From Pleurodeles waltl (taxonomy: Eukaryota > Chordata > Amphibia > Caudata > Salamandridae), in the NCBI RefSeq assembly GCF_031143425.1, contig NC_090446.1, forward strand, positions 653,935,717 to 653,999,716: 64,000 nt of DNA, written 5' to 3'. Both the position numbers and the translations under genes were made by a program. The notes under the pieces are model-generated. The model was not told the DNA's origin. It did no database searches and saw nothing but the letters and a program-made list of their open reading frames with translations. Below, in pieces: positions 1-10,398 of this stretch (position 1 is its first letter; each line of letters opens with the position of its first letter).

Positions 1-435
1 CATCCACACACCCTATCCTTGGCAGGATGAAGCACTCTGGGCACCAAGCCCCCTCCAGAATCAGTGGAGATATGCGTCCACTCATCCTTGGCAGGATGAA
101 GCACTCTGTGCACCAAGCCCCCTCCAGAACCAGTGGAGAAGGGCATCCACTCACCCTATCCTTGGCAGGATGAAGCACTATGGGCACAAAGCCCCTTCCA
201 GAATCAGCGGAGATATGCATCCACTCACCCTGTCCTTTGCAGGATGAAGCACTCTGGGCACAAAGCCCCCTCCAGAACCAGTGGAGAAAGGCATCCACTC
301 ACCCTATCCTTGGCAGGATGAAGCACTCTGGGCACAAAGCCCCTTCCAGGACAAGGGGAGATATGCATCCACTCACCCTATCCTTGGTAGGTTGAAGCAC
401 TCTGGGCACAAAGCCCCCTCCAGAACCAGTGGAAG
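1..435. repeat. 74-bp minisatellite (array B) in Harbinger copy 1
   Basis: GCATCCACTCACC recurs at 143, 217, 291 and 365, exactly 74 bp apart, with further diverged units back to position 1. Each unit carries GGCAGGATGAAGCACTCTGG and GCCCCCTCCAGAACCAGTGG. The same unit, reversed, recurs in copy 2 at 9438-9795. Because 74 is not a multiple of three, every third unit returns to frame, and open frames appear in all three phases. Overlapping short ORFs here are not separate genes. Confidence 0.9.
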
Positions 436-905
436 TTGGCATCCACTTGAGAGACTGTGGCTTTGCACTCCCCAGGACCAAGCAGTGGGCAAAGCACCCA
501 CTAGAGAGACTGTGGCTTTGCACTCCCCAGGACCAGGCAGTGGGCAAATCACCCACTGGAGAGACTTGAGAGACTGTGGCCTTGCACTCCCCAGGACCAA
601 GCAGTGGGCAAACCACTCACTTGAGAGACTGTGGCTGTGCACTCCCCAGTTCCAGGCAGTGGGCAAACCACCCACTTGAGAGACTTGAGAGACTGTGGCT
701 TTGCACTCCCCAGGACCAAGCAGTGGGCAAACCACCCACTTGAGAGACTTGAGAGACTGTGGCTGTGCACTCCCTAGGACCAAGCAGTGGGCAAACCACC
801 CACTTGAGAGACTTGAGAGACTGGGGATTGCACTCACCAGGACCAGGCAGTGGGCAAATCACCTACTTGAGAGACTGTGGCCTTGCACTCCCCAGGACAT
901 CACTG
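436..905. repeat. 55/64-bp minisatellite (array A) in Harbinger copy 1
   Basis: Units begin GAGACTGTGGC and carry GCACTCCCCAGGACCA and CAGTGGGCAAA. Starts at 451, 506, 570 and 625 give spacings of 55, 64 and 55 bp. The 9-bp difference is an extra GAGACTTGA. The array is the reverse of the 64-bp array at 8943-9437. Confidence 0.9.
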
Positions 906-1254
906 TGGGCATGGAGCCCCCTCGAGGAGCAGTGGCGTTGTCCCATCTTCCGGCTGAGGTGCACCCCCATTCCCCTGAGGTGCCTGTGTGTTTTCGACCT
1001 GATGCCCCTGCAGTGTTCTCTCTGTATTGGGGCAGGAGTCAAGAGTGGGCTTGGCTCATGATTTTTGGCCCAGTGGCCCACAAACATTTGTGAAGGACAA
1101 TGTACGCCTTCTGTACATATTGTATATTTTTGTAAATACTGTTATTCAAATTCTATAGTATATCTGCCTATTTCTAAAATATCACTGGTTTGACTTAGTT
1201 CCTTTTGTCCTTGCGATATTCCAGGGGGGTTACAGGGTGTATATGTAATGTTGT

Positions 1255-1345
1255 TGGACCTGTTTGTGTATATGGTGTTGGGGGTGGTGTTGGGGGTGGG
1301 GGTGTTGTGTGTGTGTGTCACTCTCTTTTTCCTCCCCCCTCCCCT
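1255..1345. repeat. T/G-rich low-complexity stretch
   Basis: A run of GTTGGGGGTGG and (TG)n followed by a pyrimidine tract. A related C/A-rich stretch in the opposite sense lies next to nuclease exon 1 of copy 2 (about 8555-8595), so this belongs to the family's nuclease intron 1. Confidence 0.6.
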
Positions 1346-1367
1346 GTGTACTAGATGCAGTACTCAC

Positions 1368-1447
1368 CGTCGTCGTCACTGTCTTTGGTGCTCATGGTAG
1401 ATGAGGAGGTAGACCAGCATAGGCAGAACCTGCAGCTCAGGCTCCAT
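1368..1447 (-). pseudogene. Harbinger nuclease exon 1 (copy 1)
   Basis: First coding exon of the element's DDE nuclease, the enzyme that excises and inserts Harbinger DNA. It starts at an ATG encoding MEPELQVLPM and ends at a consensus splice donor (CG then GTGAGT), in the same phase as the matching exons at 8418-8500 and 27636-27718. The Arg-rich end of the exon is broken by an in-frame TGA (CAG TGA CGA CGA), most simply a CGA to TGA transition. The downstream exons are off the window. The exon is three bases shorter than the other two copies. Confidence 0.7.
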
Positions 1448-1759
1448 GGCGTCCTGGTTCTTCGTTGAGTGTCGAGAGGTGAGTGGTTTCTTTTCCAAAC
1501 ACTGTTTCCGCCGTGCTTTTGATGGCGTTGGTACCACCCCGGAAAAGCTGGCGGATAGGCGGGTTGTGATGGGGTGGGCGGTACATTGTCTTCCGCTTGT
1601 CTGTTGGCGGTGACCGCCGCGGTGTTTGTTGCTACCGCCATGGCGGTCCGAGTGTTAAAGTGGCTGTCTGTGTGGTCGTGATCCCATTTATTTTACCGCC
1701 GCCCTGTTGGCGGTATTACTGCCTCTTTAACACCGACCGCCAGGGTTGTAATGAGGGCC

Positions 1760-2796
1760 AGTAACAGCTACTGATCTGGCAGAGCACAATTAAAACATAA
1801 AAACGTGTTAATTTTGTTACACCTGACCTTTAATCAGACTGTAACTGTCATAATGCCATAAAGTTTATTTGATGATTAAATATTTTGAAAAAATAGGGTA
1901 TTAAAAATTAGAAATCTCAAATATATCACACTTACCTTTATAGGTGACCTAGCAGTAGTGGAAGAGGAAGATAAGCCTTCAATTAGCTATGCTCCACCTC
2001 CACCAGCAAGTGTCCCCAAGTCCCTAACTACCAAACAAACCATAGACAGTACTTGGTTCCGAGGTAGCAGTTGCTACTGCAGCTACAGTAAGCACTGCAA
2101 CTGTTGCCCCACACTATTATATTTCATCACAACATTAGCCACAAACACTGTAATTCTGATTCCAGATCCTCCACAGGATTCCATCATTAAAACTGGCTGT
2201 CTGAATTCTACTGTACAGTCATCCCAATATGATTTCCGACTGCATGAACATCTTCAAAACTTGTTCCACAATGTTTTTGTAACATGTCAATGACAATTTA
2301 GGGCCTGCTAATATAGTGAAATCTGCGTTCAAAGATCTCCCCACTTATAGATTTCAGTGTATGCAACGGTGGGAATCTCCCATGGATGGAAATCACCATT
2401 TCTTGACAGAAATATCGGTACAGTAGAATCTAGAAGTCCCCACCCCGTACATGAGGGTCTGGAGACTGTACGTACTGTGGGTACCTTTACAACTTTAGTT
2501 CAGGCATGCTTAATAGGCGGAGAGCTTTGCCTTCACTTTGGATACTTAGAATTGTAAAGCATGGGGAGACAGCATTCACCTGACCTAAATCACACACACA
2601 TACCTGACAAACATTAACTCTGCCAGCACATAAGTGCAACCCACATCCTAAGCTCTACCCTCTTCCTCTTGGACTGCATTACTTTGCTGACTGCCAGACA
2701 CCTTCTGCAGCCTTCAGGATTCATTCCAGTCCACTCAAGAGGAAGAGGAATTTAAATGAGGAAGAGAAATACCTAGAGGTCTCCTTTGTTATAGAT
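1760..2796. other. No recognisable gene
   Basis: AT-rich sequence. A 111-codon open frame at 1958-2293 has no recognised motif and nothing else supports it as a gene. The only structure I see is the edge of the MITE at 2797. Confidence 0.5.
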
Positions 2797-3025
2797 CAGT
2801 GGTTCCCAACCTGTGGTCCGGGGACCACTGGGGGTCCGCAAAGCCTCCTCAGGGGGTCCGCGACTGCTTAAAAACTGGAATAATATTAACAGATTAGGTT
2901 TCCAGCTTTCAGTAATGACTCAGTGGGGGGGGTCCCCAGATTCCAAAACTGATTCAGTGGGGGTCCCCGGGCTCCAGTAATGATAAAGTAGGGGCCCACA
3001 GATGTCAAAAGGTTGGGAACCACTG
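2797..3025. mobile_element. hAT-type MITE with 8-bp target duplication
   Basis: A 229-bp non-autonomous DNA element. It begins CAGTGGTTCCCAACC and ends GGTTGGGAACCACTG, a perfect 15-bp terminal inverted repeat. The flanks are TTATAGAT (2789-2796) and TTCTAGAT (3026-3033), 7 of 8 identical and close to the nTCTAGAn target typical of Charlie-like hAT elements. The interior has repeated GGGGGTCCC motifs and no coding capacity. Confidence 0.9.
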
Positions 3026-3033
3026 TTCTAGAT

Positions 3034-4370
3034 CATTAGAGGGAGTGGTGAAGGAACTGACAGAATCTGTCAGTTCATTGAGGGTGGAGGAAAACACCTT
3101 AAGGAACCTCCGAAAGAAGTGGCAAGTTGAGAAAAGGCAGCAGACGGAGACATTTTACTGGAAGCAGATGGCAAATGGTCACTCTGAAGGTAGACATGTA
3201 TTCAGTCTCTAGTTCACCTACCTCAATGAACCTTATCCTCTGTACCAAGTGCCTTGAACTTCTATATACCCAGCCTGTTCCTGGGTTGCATCATCAGGCC
3301 AGGTAAGAACGAGAACTCCTCTATCTTTCCAGTACAAATGATCTTGGATTGCATCATCAGGCCAGGTGAGTGCCAGAAGCCCTCTATCTTTCCAGTACAA
3401 ATTAAATTAAATTGCTTATTTTTGCATGTTGCACCACAACAGTGCCATTAATGTATCTTCATTATTATATATATGGATACAAAATGTTCTCAACTCATTC
3501 TTACATTCTTACATTGTAAATGAATAGACCTCGAATGTGCCCGCCCATCTTAATGTTCTTTCACTTTGAAAGTTCTATGCTATCTTCTCACCTGCCACGA
3601 TTTTCTCTTTTGCTGCAAAAATACACCAAATTGTGGACTGGCCACTAACAACAGATGGATGGCTGACCCAGGAGTGTCATACACCAGATTGATAGCTATA
3701 TTTCTCTCCACATACGTGTCAGGGTATTTAACATATTTTTCTAAAACTTAATAAAGACCCCACCCCCCATTGTCAATATGTGTAATATTTTGTTATAGGT
3801 GAAATTATATGGTTAATGTTTTTGTCATTGTGCAGCTTTATTGGTAAGCTCATTCATATGTCTCTGGTCACCTATTCTGTCTACCAATGTTCCCAATGCA
3901 TATAATGATGAGCAACATGTTTTTGTCAAAGAACCCAGGGATCTCTATGTCATGTGAGTGTATGGTTGCAAATAACTTCTTTATCCCATAAGCTGTGACC
4001 CAGAAGATGTATATGTGACTGTTTGTGTACTATGTATGAATAACATCTTACTAGGGATATTTCCTTTCTCTTTATGTGTCTCTCCATAGGTTCCATGATA
4101 CAGTCACCCTAACCCTTAAGTTACTGCAGGGACATATCTGTGTGTCAGTGGAGGTGGATGCAAAGGTGTTCCCCTCAGTCAAGTGAGGAATAACATCATT
4201 CTTCAGGCCACGTCCTCCCTAAAGCCCTACCAACAACTCAACCTGGGCATTCCATGTGCCTAGCTGTTCCGTTTCCACAATCAGAACCTGAACAGTATTG
4301 TGTACAAATGATCCCCTATCCTCTACTCCATGAACAGTCACTACCACCCCACAAATGATTTATGCACCAC
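3034..4370. other. No recognisable gene
   Basis: A short local duplication around 3280-3400 repeats TTGCATCATCAGGCCAGGT and TCTATCTTTCCAGTACAAAT about 63 bp apart. No longer coding frame or transposon signature was recognised. Confidence 0.4.
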
Positions 4371-4629
4371 TCATTGACTGATCGTCACACAGCAAACTCC
4401 AGCTTTTATATCACTCACACCACCACTATTGATGAACATACAAACACTTGTATTTTGAAACTTTTTAAAATAAATGTTACATGCACTTACCATTCCCCTG
4501 TATGTCATCTCCTGTATCTGTCTATGGAGATGCATGTATGAAACTATTTTAAAGAATTGACTCAGAGACTGTGGATTATTTGTCATGACAGTCTTCATTA
4601 GCATAAATATGCCATGTGTAGGAAGTTGA

Positions 4630-6780
4630 GTTCTGGTTTCAGTACCCCCACTTTTGCCTGTTTTTTTGTCTGAAGTGCACTGGGTTCCTGTTAACCAAGT
4701 CCCCAGTGCCAGTATTCCTTCCCCAACCAAGACCCCTGGTAACTTGATCCCCAAGTGGCCAGGCCCTTAGCACCTCTGTAAGTCCCTAGTAAATTGTACC
4801 CCTGGTACCTAGGGCATGGGTACTGAAGAGGAGTCCTAAGAGCTGCAGCACAACCTGTGCCACTATAAAAGACCCAGCACCAGACTCATGCAGACTGCCA
4901 TTGCAGGCTGCATGACTATGTGCTCCACAAAAGTGAATAGAGGACATGACACACAGTCTGTGTACCACTGTAATTAATATTTGTAAGTCACCCCTCCTGT
5001 AGGCCTTCCAGCCCTAAGGCTGGGTGCATTATATTACATGCTATGTATAGATATAGATGCTATGTCTTTGTCGATTCTTAAACATAGTAAGTAAACAGGA
5101 AAGCCATTGTAAATACATGTGCTGAACACTGATCAGTACGAGCTCCCCAGCTACATGATGACTTCTCTGAAACTAGGGATGTTTGGTATCAAACATCTCA
5201 TCTTAATAAACCCTCAATGATTCCAGTGATGAATTTATTAATACATGCACCCAGAGGGCACCTTAGAGGTGCTCCCCGAAAACCTACCAACTGCTGGTGA
5301 GCTCACTGATCAGTTCTAGTCAGTTTGCTACCAACAGACGAGATTGTGACCTCCAAAGATGAGAGCCTCTGTTCTCTGAAGGTCAGTCACAAATCCTGCT
5401 CTGGCCGGGGTGTTAACACACCCCTCCCAACAGGATGACTCACAAATCTGCATTCCAAGAAGCCCACCACCTTTGGTATGCAGTACTGGCGTTCCTCATA
5501 GGAGGATGCTGACTCCCCCTGCCCCAGGGCCCGTCTGGCACCAGGACAGGTGGAAAATTAGCTATGCAGGAGCTATGTCGCCCTTCAAGGCTGGGCACAG
5601 CCCTAGGTGACCAGCCTGAATTCCACCATATTGTGTGTGGTGGAATTTAGGAACTCTGGGCAAGGTGATGCCCACTTGCCACAGGAAGTGGTCATTTAGG
5701 TCTATAGTGACCACAAGGGTAGGTATCTCACTACTACCCTTCACTTCCCTTAATGCTCGCTAAATTGAGTATTTAGGGGACCCACTGATACCAGGAAAAC
5801 AGATCTTCATTGGACACAAAAGAAGGAGTGGACAGGAAGCCTGCTGAATCCGAGAACCGAGGAGCACAACTGACTTGGTGCCAACCCTGCTGGCCTGTCT
5901 GCTGCACCTGACCCTCGAGAAGCAACTGACCTGTCCTGCCGGTGCAGCCTCCAAGAAACTGGGAGAGCTGCCAGTGCTTTGCAAATCGCCAAGAAGAACA
6001 CCTTTGGAGTAGATGAGCTGTTCCCCTGTATCCTCAGGCACCTAAGAAAAACTGTTAGGACCGGTTTTGCCAAAAACCCAAAGCTGGACATCACCACTGC
6101 ATCCAAGCCACCTAGACCATGCGGAAGTGGGCCAACGGTGTCAGTGTGGTTCCCAGGCCCTCTAGAGACGAAGCCCACCTTGAGTGTGCCCTCTGTGAAC
6201 TTCGCAATGGCGTCTGCAGCCTGTTTCTGCAGACAACCCCTGCAACCGCGAGTGACCAAAAGACAAAGACCCGATGCCTCAGAACACCTCTGCACCCGTC
6301 CGCCCTGGACCGAGGAGAAGAAGACCAAAGTTGTCCCCACGTCTCCCAGCCTAGTGAAACCTGAGCCCACTTGTTGACTTGGTCAGATTGGAAGCCCAGT
6401 CCACACCTGAAGACTGTCGCTGTGGACCCCCTTGCAACCGCGAGGAGCTCCAGCACCGGACCCGCCGCCAAAAGACACTACTGCACCTGCGCCCCACAGC
6501 CCGAGGAGGGGTGGACCGGCAGTCTCCACATGTGCCCGAGGACCTCAAGGGTCGAGCCCCCTGTGAGTTCCCCTGGACTGACCTCCCAGTCCATCCCTGT
6601 AGGAACTTTGAGGCCGGACCGTTCCCCATAGACTTACACGGGCACCAAACGCTGATTACACCCCTGAAACCATCCGCCCAAGTGCCGTCCAACGTGACCT
6701 GCTGGTGTGGCCTTGGACCTTGCCCCATTTTGACCCTAGGTCCAGGAGATTGGTCCCTTAAGTCACTGTGCTCTGTCTGT
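4630..6780. other. Unclassified GC-moderate block, probably an old interspersed repeat
   Basis: The base composition and codon-like texture differ from the AT-rich flanks. Overlapping open frames of 60-187 codons occur on both strands at 5760-6930, but no domain, catalytic motif or splice pattern was recognised. I read it as a degraded mobile element of unknown class. No termini or target duplication were found. A host exon cannot be excluded. Confidence 0.3.
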
Positions 6781-6984
6781 ATGCAGTGTGTGTTCTTCCT
6801 CCATAGGATAAGATTACTGCATCTGAAAAATGCACTGTCATCTTTTAAAAACTCTAAAACAAATCTAAAAATTCATAACTCGAAAAGCACTCACCTGACT
6901 CCGGTGATCTTGGTATCTATATTTATATGAAAGTATGTGTTATTTTTATAAATAGGTGATGGATTTTTTTATTGTGTGTCTCAC

Positions 6985-7189
6985 TTACTGAATGAGTGTG
7001 CGCCTTTCATGTTTAGCACTACCCTCTGATATGCCTAACAGCTCGACCACACTACCACAGAAGAGAGCATTTGGGATGTCATTTGTGCCTCTGCGATACC
7101 TCTGGGGTTTGTCTGGACTATTTGCACAGTGTACCTCATTTTGGTCCACTATATAAAGAGCCAGCTTCCTACGCCATGGCACAAGAATT
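6985..7189 (-). other. Possible LINE 3' UTR or adjacent repeat
   Basis: A block downstream of the LINE tail, carrying AGGAAGCTGGCTCT and TGGTCCACTATATAAAGAG (plus-strand reading of the latter). It may be the 3' untranslated region of the LINE or another insertion. No poly(A) run marks the end. Confidence 0.3.
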
Positions 7190-8132
7190 ATATTGCACAG
7201 TATAAAATACAATAATAAATATGCAACCCATAAAAACTTTTAAAAACAAATAGTAATCCTCCCAGTCTTTAAATCAACAGTATCCATAATTCACCATACA
7301 TAATCTGCATGGTGGAAAGGCACTAAAAGATATAATGGAGGGGTTTCCACTGGTTAAATAACAATCTCTGAGACAATAGACATAGTTTGAGTGAAATGTC
7401 AGTGCAAGTTACAATCGAAAACTGCTTAAACAGTGGTACAGGCCATTTGGAGTTAAGGTGCTTTGTTTTTGTACAAACATGATAAAGTACATTACCTTCT
7501 CCCACCCTCCAAACTTAAAGTTACAGCAATCAGACCCAAAACAGTTAAGAGCAAACTTGGCCAGACACACTCTAGTAGGCAGAATACCAAGGTGATACTT
7601 TAGAAACAGAGTACAATATGTATTGGGAACAATTTAATTTAAATATGTTTCAATGCCCAAGCCTGTTGTATGTGCTTATAATTAATGGACAGTCATGAGA
7701 AACAGGTCTGTACAATAGGAAGCTTTAACTTCCAGGTCTTAAACGTGTCTTTTACCAAGTCCACCATTGTGCTATCTGTAAGAGCTGAATTGGACCACGG
7801 ATGACAAAAGCCAAGTTTGTTCACACACCTTTTAACATAGACTAGCCAGGGATTATACTGTAAAGTGCATGGTGTCGATACTTCCATAACCACTCTCAGA
7901 TATGATGCCCTAAGTGATTGCAATTTGGACAAAACCAGTAAAATACAGGTGCTAGGGCGTTGGTATCCGAGATAGGCACCAAACCCAATTCCAAATATAA
8001 TGGAAGAAGTGGCGTGCCAGGACCCAAATTTAAAAGGTTTTGCAAGAATGAGTTTTCAATTTTTTGCAATCTCTTGCAGTCACTGTATCTCCATAGTTCA
8101 GGCGGTGTATATTCCTGCTGTCACCGCATTTT
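7190..8132 (-). mobile_element. LINE, 3' half (C-terminal ORF2), interrupted
   Basis: Read on the minus strand, this encodes the C-terminal part of a non-LTR retrotransposon ORF2. A segment resembling ENSFLQNLLNL lies just inside the 8133 junction, followed by the Cys-rich tail with FALNCFGSDCC near 7545 and a last recognisable coding piece near 7390. Several stops and frame changes show it is dead. The matching reverse transcriptase half lies beyond the Harbinger at 17038-18370 on the same strand, and the two halves join in the expected order once the Harbinger is ignored. The LINE clade cannot be fixed from this alone. Confidence 0.65.
8130..8132. repeat. Left target-site duplication (TTT) of Harbinger copy 2
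   Basis: TTT precedes GGTGGTCATTAC, and TTT follows the other end at 17038-17040. A 3-bp duplication fits Harbinger, although the usual target is TWA. Confidence 0.6.
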
Positions 8133-8942
8133 GGTGGTCATTACAACCCTAGCGGACGGTGATAAAGCGGCGGTAAGACCGCCAACAGGCCGGCGGAAAC
8201 AATTTGCAATTACGACCGTGGCGGAAACCGCCAACAAAGACAGCCACTTTAACACTCCGACAGACAGGCGGAGGACAAAGTACCGCCCACACTATTATGA
8301 CAGGCCAATCCGCCACCTTTTCCGGGGCGGATTCACCGTGGATAAAAACACAGCAGAATCAGGAAATCCGAAGGAAAAACGCTCACCTCTACACACCCCA
8401 CGAGGAACGAGGACACAATGGACCCGGAACTCCAAATTCTACCTGCGATAGTCTTCCTGCTCCTCTACCAGGAGCACGAATGCCGGCGGCGAAGACCACG
8501 GTGAGTACTGCACCTACGACACAGGGGAGGAGGGAGGCAAAAAACAGGGACACACACACGCAACACCCCCACCCACTACAACACGCACACTAATGCATAT
8601 TAATACATCACAGTTACACCCCCCAAACCCCTGTAAGAATGCAAAGACAATAGAAAATGAGTGTAACCATTGTAATATAATAAAATCAAGTAGGCAGAAA
8701 CTTATATATACAATATAACCAAAATATACACCAAGCATAGTAGTCCAGGTAGTGCTCCAATTAAGTCCGTGGAACACTGGGACCACACGGTATGGGCGAG
8801 GCCCACACACGATCCCCGACCATGACGGAGAGAACACTGCAGGGGCATCAGAGAGCAAGAAAACAGGCACCTCAGGCGGAGGGAAAGGGGGGGTACCTCA
8901 GCCGGTTGAGTGCACGACGCCAAATCCACGAGGGGGCCACAT

Positions 8943-9437
8943 GCCCACTGTTCAATCCTGGGGAGTGCAAAGCCACAGTCTCTCAAGTCTCTACAGTGGG
9001 TGGGTTGCCCACTGTTCAATCCTGGGGAGTGCAAAGCCACAGTCTCTCAAGTCTCTACAGTGGGTGGGTTGCCCACTGTTCCATCCTGGGGAGTGCAAAG
9101 CCACAGTCTATCAAGTCTCTACAGTGGGTGGGTTGCCCACTGTTCAATCCTGGGAGTGCAAAGCCACAGTCTCTCAAGTCTCTACAGTGGGTGGGTTGCC
9201 CACTGTTCCATCCTGGGGAGTGCAAAGCCACAGTCTATCAAGTCTCTACAGTGGGTGGGTTGCCCACTGTTCAATCCTGGGGAGTGCAAAGCCACAGTCT
9301 CTCAAGTCTCTACAGTGGGTGGGTTGCCCACTGTTCAATCCTAGGGAGTGCAAAGCCACAGTCTCTCCAGTCTCTATAGTGGGTGGGTTGCCCACTGTTC
9401 CATCCTGGGGAGTGCAAAGCCACAGTCTCTCAAGTGG
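8943..9437. repeat. 64-bp minisatellite, eight units (array A, copy 2)
   Basis: GCCCACTGTT recurs at 8943, 9007, 9071, 9135, 9198, 9262, 9326 and 9390. All spacings are 64 bp except one of 63, which is a 1-bp deletion in CCTGGGAG. The units are nearly identical. Variants TTCAATCC/TTCCATCC and CTCTCAAG/CTATCAAG partly alternate. This is the same family as 436-905. Confidence 0.95.
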
Positions 9438-9795
9438 ATGACAGTCTCCACTGGTTCTGGAGGGGGCCTTGTGCCCAGAGTGCTTCATCCTGCTAAGGAC
9501 AGAGGTAGTGGATAACAGTCTCCACTGGTTCTGGAGGGGGCCTGGTGCCCAGAGTGCTTCATCCTGCTAAGGACAGAGGTAGTGGATGGATCTCCCCACT
9601 GGTTCTGGAGGGCGCATGGTGCCCAGAGTGCTTCATCCTGCTAAAGACAGAGGTAGTGGATGGATCTCTCCACTGGTTCTGAAGGGGGCATGGTGCCCAG
9701 AGTGCTTAATCCTGCTAAGGACAGAAGTAGTGGATAACAGTCTTCACTGGTTGTGGAGGGGGCATGGTGCTCAGAGTGCTTCATTCACCCCGTGA
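9438..9795. repeat. 74-bp minisatellite, about five units (array B, copy 2)
   Basis: Each unit carries TCTCCACTGGTTCTGGAGGG and GCCCAGAGTGCTTCATCCTG. Successive TCTCCACTGG starts at 9445 and 9519 are 74 bp apart, and later units drift by 1-2 bp. It is the reverse of the array at 1-435. Confidence 0.9.
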
Positions 9796-9834
9796 CGGAC
9801 TCAGTAGCGTCAGTGCCCTTGCCGCTCATGGGCC

Positions 9835-10155
9835 AGCGGTGCTTGAGACGGCGGTGCCCTGTTCAGCGGTGCTTGAGATGGTGGTGCCCTGTTCAGCGGT
9901 GCTTGAGATGGCGGTGCCCTGTTCAGCGGTGCTTGAGATGGCGGTGCCCTGTTCAGCGGTGCTTCAGACGGCGGTGCCCTGTTAAGCGGTGCTTGAGGCG
10001 AGGTGCCCTGTTCAGCGGTGCTTGAGGTGGCGGTGCCCTGTTCAGCGGTGCTTGAGATGGCGGTGCCCTGTTCAGCAGTGCTTGAGGCGACGGTGCCCTG
10101 TTCAGCGGTGCCTGAGACGGCGGTGCCCTGTTCAGCGGTGCTTGAGGCAGCGGTC
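9835..10155. repeat. 30-bp minisatellite, about eleven units
   Basis: The unit reads GCTTGAGATGGCGGTGCCCT followed by GTTCAGCGGT, in strict 30-bp register apart from a 1-bp loss near 9995. Because 30 is ten codons, the minus strand reads as a ten-residue repeat (APLNRAPPSQ in one frame). The 1-bp loss shifts the frame within the array. It lies in the tail of gene B. Confidence 0.92.
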
Positions 10156-10200
10156 TCCATTGCAGGGACTCAGCTGCTGGCGGTCCCTCATGGCCCACCG

Positions 10201-10398
10201 GGGCTTGTGCTGGCGGTGGCCTCCTGGGCAGCTGGGCTTGTGCTGGCGGTGGTCTCCTGGGCAGTTGGGCTTGTGCTAGCGGTGGCCTCCTGGGCAGGTG
10301 GGCTTGTGCTGGGGGTGGCCTCCTGGGCAGCTGGGCTTGTGCTGGCGGTGGCATCCTGGGCAGCTGGGCTTGTGCTGGCGGTGGCCTCCTGGGCAGTG
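10201..10398. repeat. 33-bp minisatellite, six units
   Basis: GGGCTTGTGCT recurs at 10201, 10234, 10267, 10300, 10333 and 10366. On the minus strand each unit encodes eleven residues (AQEATASTSPA). It lies in the gene B tail, next to the 30-bp array. Confidence 0.92.

Larger units (their letters stand above)
1..1759 (-). mobile_element. Harbinger copy 1, partial (terminal segment, reversed)
   Basis: The right end of a Harbinger transposon whose other end lies outside the window. Reverse-complemented, it matches the left 1.6 kb of the copy starting at 8133 block by block: terminal repeat, a subterminal GC-rich stretch with repeated ACCGCCAACAG-type motifs, nuclease exon 1, a T/G-rich spacer, the 3' end of the gene B unit (about 906-1093) and then the same two minisatellites. 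The outer end reads AATGAGGGCC at 1750-1759, like AATGAAGGCC at 17037. The flanking base triplet on the missing side cannot be seen, so no target duplication can be given. Confidence 0.8.

Noticed and set aside
133..1093. Overlapping open frames in all phases across 1-1093, apparently several repeat proteins
   Set aside because: They are produced by 74- and 55/64-bp tandem units read in every frame on both strands.
4371..4754. 127-codon minus-strand frame
   Set aside because: No recognised motif and no supporting exons nearby.
5760..6930. Long overlapping frames on both strands as a possible host gene
   Set aside because: No domain, splice pattern or consistent codon bias in any one frame; kept only as an unclassified block.
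8943..9437. Regular direct repeats as a CRISPR array
   Set aside because: There are no unique spacers; the whole 64-bp unit repeats, and the setting is a eukaryotic transposon.
9753..10279. Cys/Arg-rich plus-strand repeat protein (CPVQRCLRW units)
   Set aside because: It is the antisense reading of the 30-bp array in gene B, which is supported on the minus strand by spliced upstream exons.
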